Assembly: GCF_001187845.1 (NCBI RefSeq)
Contig: NZ_CP012160.1
Span: 806,001-870,000 of the forward strand
DNA from: Octadecabacter temperatus
GTDB taxonomy: Bacteria; Pseudomonadota; Alphaproteobacteria; Rhodobacterales; Rhodobacteraceae
DNA length: 64,000 nt
Direction: 5' to 3'
How positions within the stretch are numbered: the stretch's first letter is position 1; each line of letters starts with the position of its first letter. Below are positions 50,418 to 60,554 of the stretch, piece after piece. The notes under the pieces are model-generated. The model did not search any database. It was not told where the DNA came from and saw only the letters and a program-made list of their open reading frames with translations. The position numbers and the translations under genes are program-made.

Positions 50418-52189
50418 AGAGGCCAGAACACGAGGATCGATGGGATCGAAACGGCAACCACAAGCAATTCGAGCGGTAGGCCCATACGCCAGTAATCGCC
50501 AAACGAATACCCGCCAGGACCAAGGATCAGCGTGTTGTTCTTATGACCAATTGGCGTGAGGTAGGCGCTGGATGCAGCAACTGCGACAGCCATCAGAAAC
50601 GGGTCAGGGGACACATTCAGCGATTGCGCCATTTGGATCGCGATAGGGGCCGCGACGATTGTGGTGGCGGTGTTGTTCAGTACGTCAGACAGGGTCATGG
50701 TGACGATCATCAGAACTGTCAGGATCATCCACGGCGCGAGGCCACTGGTCAGCTGCACGAGCGAGCCTGAGATGAGCTCGGTGCCGCCAGACGTTTCTAA
50801 GGCTGCGCCCAAAGGGATCATCGAGCCAAGGAGCACGACAACGGGCCATTCAATATGGGTGTAAAGCTCGGAGATGGGAACAATCTTTGCGAGCACATAG
50901 GCCACCACAACAAGACCAAGGGCGATTGGTAGGTAAATCAAACCAAAGCTTGCCAAGGCGACGGCACCAGCGAACAGACCAATCGCGAGCCAGACCTTAG
51001 AGTTCGCAGTCACAGCCACGCCGCGATCTGCCAGCGGCAAGCAACCGAGCCATTCTGTTACGTCATTGGCGGCGTCTTGTGGGGCAAGCAGCAACAGGAT
51101 GTCGCCAGCCTCAATCACGGTTTTACGCATCTGGGATTTGACGGACTTACCCTTGCGCGACAGGCCCATCAACACGGTGCGCTGACGCCATGCCAACCCA
51201 ATCGCCTCAGCGGTTTTACCTGTGATGCGCGACGTCTCAGTCGCGACCACCTCGATCTTCACGAGGCCATCAGATGCCGCAAGAAGTTCTTCGCGTTTAG
51301 TGTCAGAGAAATCGAGGTTCAAAGCAGCGCGGAACTCATCCAAAGCCTCAGGCGCAGCTTCCATAACCAGCACGTCACTCGCTTGAAGTTTGGTGTTCTT
51401 TGCCGTGCCGTAACGGCGTTTGCCGTCGCGGATAAGGCCAAGGATTGCGACATCGTTTTTCTCAGCAATGTCATAGAGTTCGGAGACGCGCTTGCCGATG
51501 TGTTTGCTTTTTTCGGGCACAGTCAGCTCGGCGAGGTAGTCTGTATAACTGTCAAGTGTCGCGCCTGTGGCTTTGCCTTCGCGTGTCGGGATCAAACGCC
51601 ACCCGATCAGGGCCACAAAAATCAATCCAGCAATCGCTGTGATGCCGCCGACAGGGGCGAAATCAAACATCTTGAACGGCTCGCCCAAGTTCTCTTCGCG
51701 GATGGAGGCGATGATGATGTTCGGGGGCGTACCGATAAGGGTGGCCATGCCACCAAGGATCGTCGCGAAGCTAAGCGGCATCAAAGACAGGCCCGGATCA
51801 CGGCCAGCTTTGCGGGCGGTCTGAATGTCGACGGGCATCAGCAGCGCAAGGGCCGCAACGTTGTTCATGAAGGCAGACAACAACCCGCCAATCGCGCCCA
51901 TAATCGCAATATGCGCGCCCAATTTACGCGATGCGTCTACCAGCGTGCGGGTAATAAGATAGACGGCGCCAGAGCGTACCAAGCCAGCAGACACCACAAG
52001 CACCAGCGCCACGATGATCGTCGCCGGATGGCCAAAGCCAGAAAAGGCGTCCTTGGTTGGCACCGCACCTAAGACCACGCCGACCATGAGGGCGGTGAAG
52101 GCCACAAGATCATAGCGAAAGCGCCCCCAAAGGAGCATGCCGAAAACTGCGGTGAAAAGCGAAAACAGGATAATTTGATCAGTTGTCAT
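50414..52189 (-). CDS. SLC13/DASS permease with RCK_C domains, paralogue 2
   Basis: 591 aa, same architecture as the convergent gene: helices, two TrkA_C-like domains, helices. The binding motifs are MNNVAALALLMPV and LNNTATTIVAAPIAIQMA, where paralogue 1 has SNT/SNN. The start at MTTDQIILFSLF is preferred; an in-frame codon 21 bases upstream is open. Its stop overlaps paralogue 1 in CTAG. The substrate is unknown, possibly distinct from paralogue 1. Confidence 0.86.
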   Translation of the reverse strand: MTTDQIILFSLFTAVFGMLLWGRFRYDLVAFTALMVGVVLGAVPTKDAFSGFGHPATIIVALVLVVSAGLVRSGAVYLITRTLVDASRKLGAHIAIMGAIGGLLSAFMNNVAALALLMPVDIQTARKAGRDPGLSLMPLSFATILGGMATLIGTPPNIIIASIREENLGEPFKMFDFAPVGGITAIAGLIFVALIGWRLIPTREGKATGATLDSYTDYLAELTVPEKSKHIGKRVSELYDIAEKNDVAILGLIRDGKRRYGTAKNTKLQASDVLVMEAAPEALDEFRAALNLDFSDTKREELLAASDGLVKIEVVATETSRITGKTAEAIGLAWRQRTVLMGLSRKGKSVKSQMRKTVIEAGDILLLLAPQDAANDVTEWLGCLPLADRGVAVTANSKVWLAIGLFAGAVALASFGLIYLPIALGLVVVAYVLAKIVPISELYTHIEWPVVVLLGSMIPLGAALETSGGTELISGSLVQLTSGLAPWMILTVLMIVTMTLSDVLNNTATTIVAAPIAIQMAQSLNVSPDPFLMAVAVAASSAYLTPIGHKNNTLILGPGGYSFGDYWRMGLPLELLVVAVSIPSILVFWPL

Positions 52190-52349
52190 GGGATAGGTGT
52201 AGCGCGTCATGCGGGGGGCGAAAACAGCGTTCTTTGATGGAGCGGCTACGAACCGCCTGTCATGGGATTGCAGGCCAACGGGTGCGTGCCCTATAGAGAG
52301 CGCTGAAACACTAAACTAATTTACAGAATTTCTGATCGGGAGACGTCGC

Positions 52350-53105
52350 ATGGCAGGCCACTCAAAATGGGCGAATATTCAGCACCGCAAAGGGCGCCAA
52401 GATAAAATTCGCGGCAAGTTGTTTTCCAAATTGTCCAAAGAGATCACGATTGCCGCCAAGATGGGCGACCCTGATGTCGACAACAATCCGCGTCTGCGTA
52501 TGGCCGTAAAAGAGGCGAAAAGCCTGTCGATGCCAAAGGACAACATCGATCGCGCGATCAAGAAGGCGATCGGTGGCGACGCCGAGAACTACGACGAAAT
52601 CCGCTATGAGGGCTACGGCCCGGGTGGTGTTGCTGTGATCGTTGAAGCGATGACCGACAACAAAAACCGCACAGCATCGACCGTGCGTTCCACGTTCTCT
52701 AAATCGGGCGGTAACTTGGGTGAAACCGGATCCGTTGGGTTCATGTTCGATCGCAAGGGTGAAGTCGTTTACCCTGTGTCCGTTGGCGATGCCGACACAG
52801 TGATGATGGCTGCGATTGAAGCTGGCGCGGAAGACGTGCAAAGCGACGATGAGAACCATGTGATTTTGTGTGCCGACACGGACTTGAATGATGTGTCTAC
52901 TGCGCTTGAAGCTGATTTAGGCGAGTCTGAATCGACGAAGTTGATCTGGCAGCCAAACATCATGTCCGACCTTGACGTTGAAGGCGTTGAAAAGCTGATG
53001 CGTTTGGTTGATGCGCTTGAGGATGACGATGACATTCAGAAAGTCACAACCAACATGGATGCGACGGACGAGGTTATGCAGGCCTACGCAGAGCTGGAAG
53101 GCTGA
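52350..53105 (+). CDS. yebC: YebC/PmpR-family regulatory protein
   Basis: 251 aa. It opens [20 protein letters not shown] and has [21 protein letters not shown], the family's conserved middle. Members bind DNA as transcription regulators or act on the ribosome at proline stalls; which applies here cannot be told. The ATG follows GGGAGACGTCGC. The 160-base upstream gap holds nothing further that I can identify. Confidence 0.95.
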   Translation: MAGHSKWANIQHRKGRQDKIRGKLFSKLSKEITIAAKMGDPDVDNNPRLRMAVKEAKSLSMPKDNIDRAIKKAIGGDAENYDEIRYEGYGPGGVAVIVEAMTDNKNRTASTVRSTFSKSGGNLGETGSVGFMFDRKGEVVYPVSVGDADTVMMAAIEAGAEDVQSDDENHVILCADTDLNDVSTALEADLGESESTKLIWQPNIMSDLDVEGVEKLMRLVDALEDDDDIQKVTTNMDATDEVMQAYAELEG

Positions 53106-53193
53106 TCTGATTGGAGCCGTACATGCGGCTGCTGGAATGTTGGTTGGTTTGGTTAGCGTGAGCCAATCGAGGGATTCAGGAGTTCCTTGCTAG

Positions 53194-53233
53194 GATGTGC
53201 GCCTCCGGCGGAGATACTTACAAAACAAAAGCA
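53194..53233 (-). repeat. Dispersed repeat, copy d (reduced)
   Basis: CTCC-GGC-GGAG hairpin followed by ATACTTACAAAACAAAAGCAAAGG-like sequence, the reverse complement of a diverged core, before the LysE-type gene. Confidence 0.5.
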
Positions 53234-53248
53234 AAGGCTAAGAGTTAA

Positions 53249-53854
53249 ATGCTGACGGCATATTTGTACGGTTTTGGTGTTTCTTTTTCTTTGATCTTGG
53301 CGATTGGGGCGCAAAATGCGTTTTTGTTAAAGCAAGGTTTGCGGCGCGAGCATGTGCTGCCTTTGGTTTTAGTTTGTGCTTGTTCGGATGCTCTGCTGAT
53401 CACTGTCGGGGTGTTCGGGGTAACGGCATTGACGGAAGTCGTACCTGCTTTTGCGCCTGTTATGCTCTGGCTCGGCGCTGCGTTTCTGTTCGTTTATGGT
53501 GCGTTCAGTTTTTGGCGCGCGTGGCGGGGAGGGGCGGCGCTGGACCCTGCGAGTGGTGCTGCGACGTCGCTCAAAGCGGCGGTGCTGTTTTGCCTCGCGA
53601 TCACTTATTTAAACCCGCATGTGTATTTGGATACGGTGTTGCTTATAGGGGCGGCTGCGACACGCTTTGAGGGCGCGGAAGTTGCGTTCTGGGCTGGGGC
53701 GGTGACGTCATCCTTCGTGTTCTTTTTCAGTCTCGGGTATGGGGCGCGACTGTTGGCACCCGTGATGGCGAAGCCCGGTTCATGGCGTGTTCTTGAGGCG
53801 CTTATTGGTTGCGTGATGTGGGCCATCGCTTTGGGCTTGATCTTCAAGGGTTAG
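53249..53854 (+). CDS. LysE/ArgO-type amino-acid exporter
   Basis: 201 aa, six membrane helices. It opens with LILAIGAQNAFLLKQGLRREHVLPL, whose GAQN-AFLLKQG is the LysE/ArgO signature, and has ITYLNPHVYLDTVLLIGA late. Members export arginine/lysine; the specific substrate is inferred. The stop at 53854 is 17 bases before the next gene's ATG, so the two exporters are probably co-transcribed. Confidence 0.9.
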   Translation: MLTAYLYGFGVSFSLILAIGAQNAFLLKQGLRREHVLPLVLVCACSDALLITVGVFGVTALTEVVPAFAPVMLWLGAAFLFVYGAFSFWRAWRGGAALDPASGAATSLKAAVLFCLAITYLNPHVYLDTVLLIGAAATRFEGAEVAFWAGAVTSSFVFFFSLGYGARLLAPVMAKPGSWRVLEALIGCVMWAIALGLIFKG

Positions 53855-53871
53855 AGGCGTTTGGTGCGGGT

Positions 53872-54768
53872 ATGGCTGCACAAGATCGCCCCCTTATTGG
53901 AATGTTCTGGATGGTCCTGACGGGCCTGAATTTCGTGGCTGTTACCGCCATTGTGAAACACGTCGGATCTGATGTGCCTGCTGCACAGGGCGCGTTTTTG
54001 CGGTACTTGCTGGGCCTCGTGTTCCTTATCCCGATGATACGGCCGATCATGGCGGCGCATCTAACGAAACGGCAGCTGAAACTGTTTGCTGGGCGCGGCG
54101 TGGTGCACACGATTGCTGTGATCCTTTGGTTCTATGCGATGGCCCGCATCCCGATCGCGGATGTTACGGCGATGAACTATCTGTCCCCCGTCTATGTGAC
54201 TTTGGGTGCCGCGTTGTTGCTGAAAGAGGCATTGCCGCCGCGCCGCTTGGCGGCTGTTGTGATGGCGCTGCTGGGGGCGATAATTATTTTGCGACCCGGT
54301 TTTCGCGAGATTGATCCGGGCCATATTGCGATGCTTGGGACGGCGTTGATGTTTGCGGCGGGCTACCTGATTGCCAAGCAATTAAGTGGTGAAGTCAGCG
54401 CTGCGGTGGTTGTTGGCATGTTGTCGATAACGGTGACCATTGGTTTGGCACCCTTTGCCTGGGTGGTTTGGGTTCCTGTTAGTTGGGCGGACGTTGGTTG
54501 GCTGTTCCTTGTGGCGTGCTTTGCCACGGCGGGACATTATTCAATGACACTGGCGTTTGCGTCGGCACCGTTGACGGTCACCCAACCGGTCACGTTCTTG
54601 CAGCTGGTTTGGGCTGTATTGCTTGGGGCGTTGGTCTTTGGCGAACCGGTGGATGGTTGGGTCGTGTTTGGCGGCGCGGTTATCATGGCATCGATTAGCT
54701 TTATCACATGGCGTGAAGCCGTAGCGAAGCGACGTATTACCCCTACGGCACACCAGACCAAAGGTTAG
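53872..54768 (+). CDS. DMT/EamA-family exporter
   Basis: 298 aa, ten helices in two EamA repeats: the first has AMARIPIADVTAMNYLSPVYVTLGAALLLKEALPP, the second TLAFASAPLTVTQPVTFLQLVWAVLLGALVFGEPVD. The ATG at 53872 is preferred over upstream in-frame codons that overlap the LysE gene. Like the DMT gene at 12.6 kb in size but in a different sequence subgroup. Substrate unknown. A 53-base gap separates it from dnaG. Confidence 0.85.
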   Translation: MAAQDRPLIGMFWMVLTGLNFVAVTAIVKHVGSDVPAAQGAFLRYLLGLVFLIPMIRPIMAAHLTKRQLKLFAGRGVVHTIAVILWFYAMARIPIADVTAMNYLSPVYVTLGAALLLKEALPPRRLAAVVMALLGAIIILRPGFREIDPGHIAMLGTALMFAAGYLIAKQLSGEVSAAVVVGMLSITVTIGLAPFAWVVWVPVSWADVGWLFLVACFATAGHYSMTLAFASAPLTVTQPVTFLQLVWAVLLGALVFGEPVDGWVVFGGAVIMASISFITWREAVAKRRITPTAHQTKG

Positions 54769-54821
54769 TTTCGTTCGCTGACCCCCTCGACTCTTGGCCC
54801 AACAGACCCAATATAACGGGC

Positions 54822-56777
54822 ATGTCATTACCACCGGGATTTCTTGATGAGCTTCGCACGCGGCTGTCCATTGGGCAGGTCGTTGGGCGTAAGGTCATGT
54901 GGGATCAGCGTAAGTCCAACCAAGGTAAGGGCGATTTGTGGGCGCCGTGCCCGTTTCATCAGGAAAAGTCAGCGTCGTTCCATGTGGATGACCGCAAAGG
55001 GTATTACTACTGCTTTGGGTGCCACGCGAAGGGCGACGCGATTTCGTTTGTGCGTGAAACCGAGAATGTTGGGTTCATGGAGGCCGTAGAAATCTTGGCG
55101 GGTGAAGCTGGGATGACGATGCCCAAGCGTGATCCGCAGGCGCAGGCGAAATCGGATCGCCGCACGCTTTTGGCTGAGGTCATGGAACAAGCGGTGCAGT
55201 ATTACCGACTACAGCTGAAAACTGGCGCGGGCGCTGAGGCGCGTGACTATCTAGCCGGGCGTGGGTTAAACGACGCCGCGTTGGAACGTTGGGAAATCGG
55301 TTTGGCACCGCAAGGCTGGCAAAACTTGTGGGACCATCTGACGAGTAAAGGCGTGGCTGAGGATTTGATCCTTGGGGCGGGGCTGGGCAAGCCAAGCAAC
55401 CAAGGCAAGAAGCCCTACGACACGTTCCGCCATCGCATTATGTTCCCGATCCGCGATGCGCGCGGGCGCTGCATTGCGTTTGGTGGTCGTGCGATTGATC
55501 CAAATGATAACGCTAAGTATTTGAATTCCCCCGAGACTGAGCTGTTCGATAAAGGCCGTAGCCTGTTTAACTACGCCCCCGCGCGTGAGGCGGCGGGCAA
55601 GGGGCAGCCGTTGCTCGTGGCCGAAGGGTATATGGATGTCATCGCGCTGAGCGAGGCGGGTTTTGGGGCTGCGGTGGCGCCACTGGGAACCGCCGTGACC
55701 GAAACGCAGCTACAAATGATGTGGCGGATTGCGCCGGAACCGGTGATTACGCTGGACGGCGACACCGCAGGCCAACGCGCTGCGATGCGGGTGATTGATC
55801 TGGCGCTGCCATTGCTTGAGGCTGGGCAATCGGTGCGTTTTGCGATGATGCCTGAGGGCCAAGATCCTGATGATCTGCTGAAATCGGCGGGTGCTGGTGC
55901 CATGCGTGAAAAGGTCGAGGGCGCATTGCCGATGGTACAGCTGCTTTGGCAGCGCGAGATTGAAGGTAAGGTTTTTGACAGCCCCGAACGCAAGGCCGCG
56001 TTGGATAAGGCGCTGCGCGAAAAGATCAAACTGATCAAAGACCCAAGCATTCGCAGCCACTATGGTCAGGCGATCAAGGACATGCGTTGGGAGCTGTTTA
56101 GCAACAATCGCAAACCATCCGGTGGCGGACAGCAACGCAGTACATGGACGCCAAAGGGTGCAAAGTTGCCCGCCCAGATGAGTACGAAAGCATCGCTTCT
56201 TGGGGGCGGATCTTCGTCAGAAGACCACTTGCGTGAGGCGGTAATCCTTGCGGTGTTGATCCGCAACCCAAAGATATTGAACGATTTTTACGGTGCGTTA
56301 GAGCGGATGCTGTGTTCCGGTCCCGACATTGCCATGCTGCGGGATGCACTGTTGAAGGTCGAACCTGAAGACAATGTTGAAGCATTGCTCAACAACGATT
56401 TAGGTGATGCGCCCCTTGCAAAACTATTCGCGCAAGCCCACGTGGCCATTACGCCCGCTGTGCGCCGACCCGACAACGGGGAACTCGCACGGATGTGCCT
56501 TGCAGAAGAACTCGCAAAACTTACGTCCCGTCGTGGCCACGCGCATGAGGTTCAAGACGCAATCGATGAAATGAACTCAGATGTTGCCGATGAACGCCTG
56601 ACGGCGCGCTTGGCACAATCGATCGCGGCGATGAACAACGCAGGCCGACAAGACGGGGACGACAGCGCCCAATACGACACCTCCGACAACGGAGCGCGAA
56701 TCAATAAAGACGAAAGAAGCGCATTTGATGCACTTTTAGACAAGATCGACTTTGCCAAAGGCAGCAAAGGCAACTAA
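54822..56777 (+). CDS. dnaG: DNA primase DnaG
   Basis: 651 aa. Zinc-binding CHC2 motif: C43-H46 (CPFHQEK) with C64-C67 (YYYCFGC). The TOPRIM core holds LLVAEGYMDVIAL and TLDGDTAGQRAA. The C-terminal DnaB-interacting domain follows from about 440 after a linker (KPSGGGQQRSTW). Makes RNA primers at the replication fork. It lies upstream of rpoD in the classical macromolecular-synthesis arrangement (rpsU is missing, as is usual in alphaproteobacteria). Confidence 0.97.
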   Translation: MSLPPGFLDELRTRLSIGQVVGRKVMWDQRKSNQGKGDLWAPCPFHQEKSASFHVDDRKGYYYCFGCHAKGDAISFVRETENVGFMEAVEILAGEAGMTMPKRDPQAQAKSDRRTLLAEVMEQAVQYYRLQLKTGAGAEARDYLAGRGLNDAALERWEIGLAPQGWQNLWDHLTSKGVAEDLILGAGLGKPSNQGKKPYDTFRHRIMFPIRDARGRCIAFGGRAIDPNDNAKYLNSPETELFDKGRSLFNYAPAREAAGKGQPLLVAEGYMDVIALSEAGFGAAVAPLGTAVTETQLQMMWRIAPEPVITLDGDTAGQRAAMRVIDLALPLLEAGQSVRFAMMPEGQDPDDLLKSAGAGAMREKVEGALPMVQLLWQREIEGKVFDSPERKAALDKALREKIKLIKDPSIRSHYGQAIKDMRWELFSNNRKPSGGGQQRSTWTPKGAKLPAQMSTKASLLGGGSSSEDHLREAVILAVLIRNPKILNDFYGALERMLCSGPDIAMLRDALLKVEPEDNVEALLNNDLGDAPLAKLFAQAHVAITPAVRRPDNGELARMCLAEELAKLTSRRGHAHEVQDAIDEMNSDVADERLTARLAQSIAAMNNAGRQDGDDSAQYDTSDNGARINKDERSAFDALLDKIDFAKGSKGN

Positions 56778-56821
56778 GTGCCTTTGCAACAACGTTAAAA
56801 TTAAGCCATTCGAGGCATTGC

Positions 56822-56885
56822 GAATCAGCCGCAGGGTTGGTTGATTCGTTTCAAACCGAATCACCCGAATCAGCGGTGCGAATCA
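56822..56885. promoter_or_regulatory. Cluster of five GANTC (CcrM) sites ahead of rpoD
   Basis: GANTC at 56822-56826, 56843-56847, 56858-56862, 56867-56871 and 56880-56884; four are GAATCA direct repeats, one is inverted. CcrM methylates GANTC in alphaproteobacteria and can couple promoters to the cell cycle. Confidence 0.6.
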
Positions 56886-56913
56886 ACCGCTCGATATCGA
56901 AAGGGACACGACC

Positions 56914-58872
56914 ATGGCCGCCAAAGACACCAACGAGCAGCGCGACGACTCGGACCACTCCTTGGACATGAGCCAAGCCGCCGTCAAAAAGATGATCGCG
57001 GAAGCGCGTGAACGCGGCACGATCACCTATGACCAGCTGAACGCCGTTCTGCCGCCTGACCAAGTGTCCAGCGACCAGATCGAAGACGTGATGAGCATGC
57101 TCAACGAAATGGGCATTCAGGTTACGGAAGAAGAAGAATCCGAAGAAGTCGACGACGGCACGTCCAAAGAAGTTGCGACCGTTGCTGGCCGTGACGTTGT
57201 GCTTGGCGGTGCGGAAGCTGAAAAGCTGGACCGCACGGATGACCCTGTTCGCATGTATCTGCGCGAAATGGGCTCAGTTGAGCTGCTGTCGCGTGAAGGC
57301 GAAATTGCGATTGCGAAACGTATCGAAGCAGGCCGCAACACGATGATCCTTGGGCTTTGTGAAAGCCCGCTGACCTTCCAAGCGATCACGATCTGGCGCG
57401 ACGAACTTTTGTCCGAAGACATTCTGCTGCGCGATGTTATCGACCTTGAAACGACGTTCGGCGATCAACTGGCCGAAGAAACCGAGCAGGCGGCTGTCGT
57501 AGCGCCTGCGGGCGGTGGCGAAAAAGAAGAAAAGCAAGAACTTGATGCCGATGGGAACCCCATCGCCAAGGACGACGACGATGATGAGGACGAGGCAGCG
57601 AACCTGTCTCTCGCCGCGATGGAAGCACAGCTGAAACCGCAGGTTTTGGAAACGCTCGCCGTGATCGCCAAAGGATTTAGCAAGCTTTCTGACATGCAAG
57701 ACGCGCGGATGTCCGCGACGCTGAACGAAGACGACAGTTTCTCTGGGAAAGAAGAAAAGAAGTACCAGAAGCTGCGGTCCGAAGTCGTTGAAATGGTGAA
57801 TTCACTTCACCTGCACAACAACCGGATTGAGGCCTTGATCGACCAGCTTTACGGCATCAACCGCCGCATCATGCAGATCGATTCCAACATGGTTAAGCTG
57901 GCTGACCAAGCCCGCATCAACCGTCGTGAATTCGTCGACGCCTATAAGGGTCGTGAACTTGATCCAACTTGGCTTGAAGAAATGGGCGAAAAGTCCGGCC
58001 GTGGTTGGCAAGCGCTGATCGAACGCTCTACCGGCAAAATCGAAGAACTGCGCGCTGAAATGGCGCAAGTTGGCCAATACGTTGGTGTTGATATCCCCGA
58101 ATTCCGCCGCATCGTGCAGCAAGTTCAGAAGGGTGAAAAAGAAGCGCGTCAGGCCAAGAAAGAAATGGTCGAAGCGAACCTTCGTTTGGTTATCTCCATC
58201 GCGAAGAAATACACGAACCGCGGCCTGCAATTTCTTGATCTTATTCAAGAAGGTAACATCGGCCTGATGAAGGCCGTTGATAAGTTTGAATACCGCCGTG
58301 GCTACAAGTTCTCGACCTACGCGACGTGGTGGATCCGTCAGGCGATCACCCGTTCCATCGCCGACCAAGCCCGCACGATCCGTATTCCAGTGCACATGAT
58401 CGAAACGATCAACAAGTTGGTCCGTACAGGTCGTCAGATGCTGCACGAAATTGGCCGCGAACCTACGCCGGAAGAATTGGCCGCCAAGCTGCAGATGCCG
58501 CTTGAGAAGGTCCGCAAGGTCATGAAGATCGCGAAAGAGCCGATCTCTCTCGAAACACCAATCGGTGACGAGGAAGACAGCCAACTCGGTGATTTCATTG
58601 AAGATAAGAACGCTGTTCTGCCGTTGGATTCCGCCATTCAGGAAAACCTGAAGGAAACAACGACACGGGTGTTGGCGTCCCTTACTCCTCGTGAAGAACG
58701 CGTGCTGCGGATGCGTTTTGGTATCGGTATGAACACCGACCACACGTTGGAAGAAGTTGGTCAGCAATTCAGCGTTACCCGCGAACGTATCCGTCAGATC
58801 GAAGCGAAGGCGCTGCGCAAGCTTAAGCACCCAAGCCGCTCACGCCGTTTGCGTAGCTTCCTCGATCAGTAG
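56914..58872 (+). CDS. rpoD: RNA polymerase sigma factor RpoD (sigma-70)
   Basis: 652 aa primary sigma. Region 1.1 at the N-terminus, 1.2 with [29 protein letters not shown], a long acidic non-conserved region (about 195-240, with DDDDDEDEA), region 2 ([42 protein letters not shown] in order), and region 4.2 ending [32 protein letters not shown] in order. It directs housekeeping transcription. GAAAGGGA precedes the ATG. The upstream gap carries the GANTC cluster. Confidence 0.97.
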   Translation: MAAKDTNEQRDDSDHSLDMSQAAVKKMIAEARERGTITYDQLNAVLPPDQVSSDQIEDVMSMLNEMGIQVTEEEESEEVDDGTSKEVATVAGRDVVLGGAEAEKLDRTDDPVRMYLREMGSVELLSREGEIAIAKRIEAGRNTMILGLCESPLTFQAITIWRDELLSEDILLRDVIDLETTFGDQLAEETEQAAVVAPAGGGEKEEKQELDADGNPIAKDDDDDEDEAANLSLAAMEAQLKPQVLETLAVIAKGFSKLSDMQDARMSATLNEDDSFSGKEEKKYQKLRSEVVEMVNSLHLHNNRIEALIDQLYGINRRIMQIDSNMVKLADQARINRREFVDAYKGRELDPTWLEEMGEKSGRGWQALIERSTGKIEELRAEMAQVGQYVGVDIPEFRRIVQQVQKGEKEARQAKKEMVEANLRLVISIAKKYTNRGLQFLDLIQEGNIGLMKAVDKFEYRRGYKFSTYATWWIRQAITRSIADQARTIRIPVHMIETINKLVRTGRQMLHEIGREPTPEELAAKLQMPLEKVRKVMKIAKEPISLETPIGDEEDSQLGDFIEDKNAVLPLDSAIQENLKETTTRVLASLTPREERVLRMRFGIGMNTDHTLEEVGQQFSVTRERIRQIEAKALRKLKHPSRSRRLRSFLDQ

Positions 58873-58877
58873 TGATT

Positions 58878-58895
58878 GGGCCCCATTTGGGGCCC
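58878..58895 (+). terminator. Hairpin after rpoD
   Basis: GGGCCCC-AT-TTGGGGCCC-type hairpin (58878-58895) followed by TTCTAATTT, just after the rpoD stop and 3 bases before the convergent sulfotransferase stop. Confidence 0.6.
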
Positions 58896-58897
58896 TT

Positions 58898-60472
58898 CTA
58901 ATTTAGACCGTTGGGATAAAAAGGTACGAGCGCTGATTTAAGCGGTCCAAGGTGCTCATCATACCGCCGCCATCTTTCGACGGATGTCGTATAGATCGGT
59001 TGGCGCACTTGCCAGTTTGACAAAGTGCGAACCTGTGTGTCGTTGTCTTGGAAGGCAAGACAGGCCGGATCCCATTTAAGTCCAATAAAATCAATGATCT
59101 GACGAGCCCGTTCTTCAGTATCCGCGACAACCTCCTCATACTGAACGTTCATAAATGGATTCGGTAAAACTTTTTCCCAATGATCCATCAGGCGGCGGTA
59201 CTGACCATAATAGTCCCCCAGCTGCTTTAGGTCGCCAGTGTAACTGTGGGCAATCTTCAGCTTTTGCATGTAGCAAGATACGCAGGTGTCCATTGGATCA
59301 CGTAAGCTGTGCAGTATTCGGGCTCTAGGAAACGCAGCAGAAAAAAGTGCAAGGTTTTCAAAGTTGTGCAGACGCTTGTCCACCACGCGCTTTGCCTTAG
59401 GATTCTCGTCTTTGGTTCGAGCCAAATAACGGGAAGCAAAGGCGTCTCGATCCTCAGGCTTAAGTGAGGAAAGCCAACGTAATTGAGCTTGGGCATCATG
59501 CTCACGCAAGCCGAATGACGAAACCGATTGATGCAAAGCTGGGCTTTCCCCGACGCTTGCGATGGCCGGGTGTGCGCTGAGGATCTGGGACAATAATGTA
59601 CTGCCAGAACGGGGCATTCCGACAATCAAGACGGGTGTTTCATCACTAGAGCCAGGGTTCCCTAGATAGGTCGCCCGCGAGACACCATTTATGAGCGTAT
59701 CGATGAACTTTCCATAACGTTCGGCGTTATGAGCCCGCCCTTCGACCTGTTTGGCGTTTGTCCAAAGCGTGATCGCGCCATCGTAGTCCTTTAGGTCATT
59801 CTTAGCTTTAGCCAAGGTCGCCATCAGCGTCGGGAGGCGCGGCGAATTCATTTCTCGGGCTTCCGGAATTAGGCTTTCTTCGAGGTGTTTTAACGCCGGG
59901 TTATCAGCATCCCACGTACCTGTTGCGCCCATTAGGTCATAGATTGATGGGTTGTCAGGGTGTTGCGACCAAAGCGTTTGCGCGAGATTTTTTGCAGCTT
60001 CTAAGTCGCCTGCACGTACCATCAGAAAGCCCAACTGAATCTGGCCTTGTAAAAAATCCGGTTGGCGTTTCAATAGTTTTTCCAAAATGTCGCGGGCTTT
60101 TTCGATTTCGTTTAGATTGGCGAGGATGGCCGCAAGGGAGAACCTAACTTCTAGGTCAAGCGGAGCTAGCTTTCGCGCCTTTTCGATATGCACCTTTGCT
60201 TCTCTAGAGCGTTCTAACCGGTCAAGAGACTGCGCGGCCTCAAGCCAGCCGCGGTGGTTCTTGGGGGCAAGCTTGATCGCTTGTTGGGCGGCTTTAAGGG
60301 TTAAATCGTATCGTCTGGTTCCTCGCCCGTGTACCTGTGCAAGAAGCAGCCAAAGACCCACTTCGCGCGGCGCTTTTTGGATCATTAACTCGATCCTACG
60401 TACGGCTTCCGTTGCTCGGCCGGATTTGAGTAAGGCCGTAATCTCTTTGGTAATGCTGGATGCGGGCGACAT
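58898..60472 (-). CDS. TPR sulfotransferase
   Basis: 524 aa. The N-terminal half (about 1-250) is TPR-like (AAQAIKLAPKNHRGWLEAAQSLDRLER, then KARKLAPLDLEVRFSLAAIL and EKLLKRQPDFLQGQIQLGFL). The C-terminal half is a sulfotransferase fold with PVLIVGMPRSGSTLLSQILSA as the 5'-phosphosulfate-binding loop and late VVDKRLHNFENLALFSAAFP. It would transfer sulfate from PAPS to an unknown acceptor. The start at MSPASSITKEITALLK is preferred since AAGGAAA lies 8 bases upstream. Such fusions are common in marine alphaproteobacteria. Confidence 0.88.
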   Translation of the reverse strand: MSPASSITKEITALLKSGRATEAVRRIELMIQKAPREVGLWLLLAQVHGRGTRRYDLTLKAAQQAIKLAPKNHRGWLEAAQSLDRLERSREAKVHIEKARKLAPLDLEVRFSLAAILANLNEIEKARDILEKLLKRQPDFLQGQIQLGFLMVRAGDLEAAKNLAQTLWSQHPDNPSIYDLMGATGTWDADNPALKHLEESLIPEAREMNSPRLPTLMATLAKAKNDLKDYDGAITLWTNAKQVEGRAHNAERYGKFIDTLINGVSRATYLGNPGSSDETPVLIVGMPRSGSTLLSQILSAHPAIASVGESPALHQSVSSFGLREHDAQAQLRWLSSLKPEDRDAFASRYLARTKDENPKAKRVVDKRLHNFENLALFSAAFPRARILHSLRDPMDTCVSCYMQKLKIAHSYTGDLKQLGDYYGQYRRLMDHWEKVLPNPFMNVQYEEVVADTEERARQIIDFIGLKWDPACLAFQDNDTQVRTLSNWQVRQPIYTTSVERWRRYDEHLGPLKSALVPFYPNGLN

Positions 60473-60554
60473 TTCTGTTTCCTTCTTATAATCTAGATGA
60501 ATCACGTCATTTGCCCACTTGCAAGAGTGCGACGCAGGTCCGAAGGTCACAGCT

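Noticed and set aside
51077..52072. Plus-strand frame of 331 codons opposite the SLC13 paralogue 2
   Set aside because: Cys/His/Arg-rich shadow of the permease frame; no RBS.
56795..56804. TTAA-aa-TTAA before the GANTC cluster, as a possible CtrA box
   Set aside because: The known CtrA box is TTAA-N7-TTAA; spacing here is two bases.
57802..58830. Minus-strand frame of 342 codons inside rpoD
   Set aside because: Antisense to conserved sigma regions 2-4; no start site, no family.
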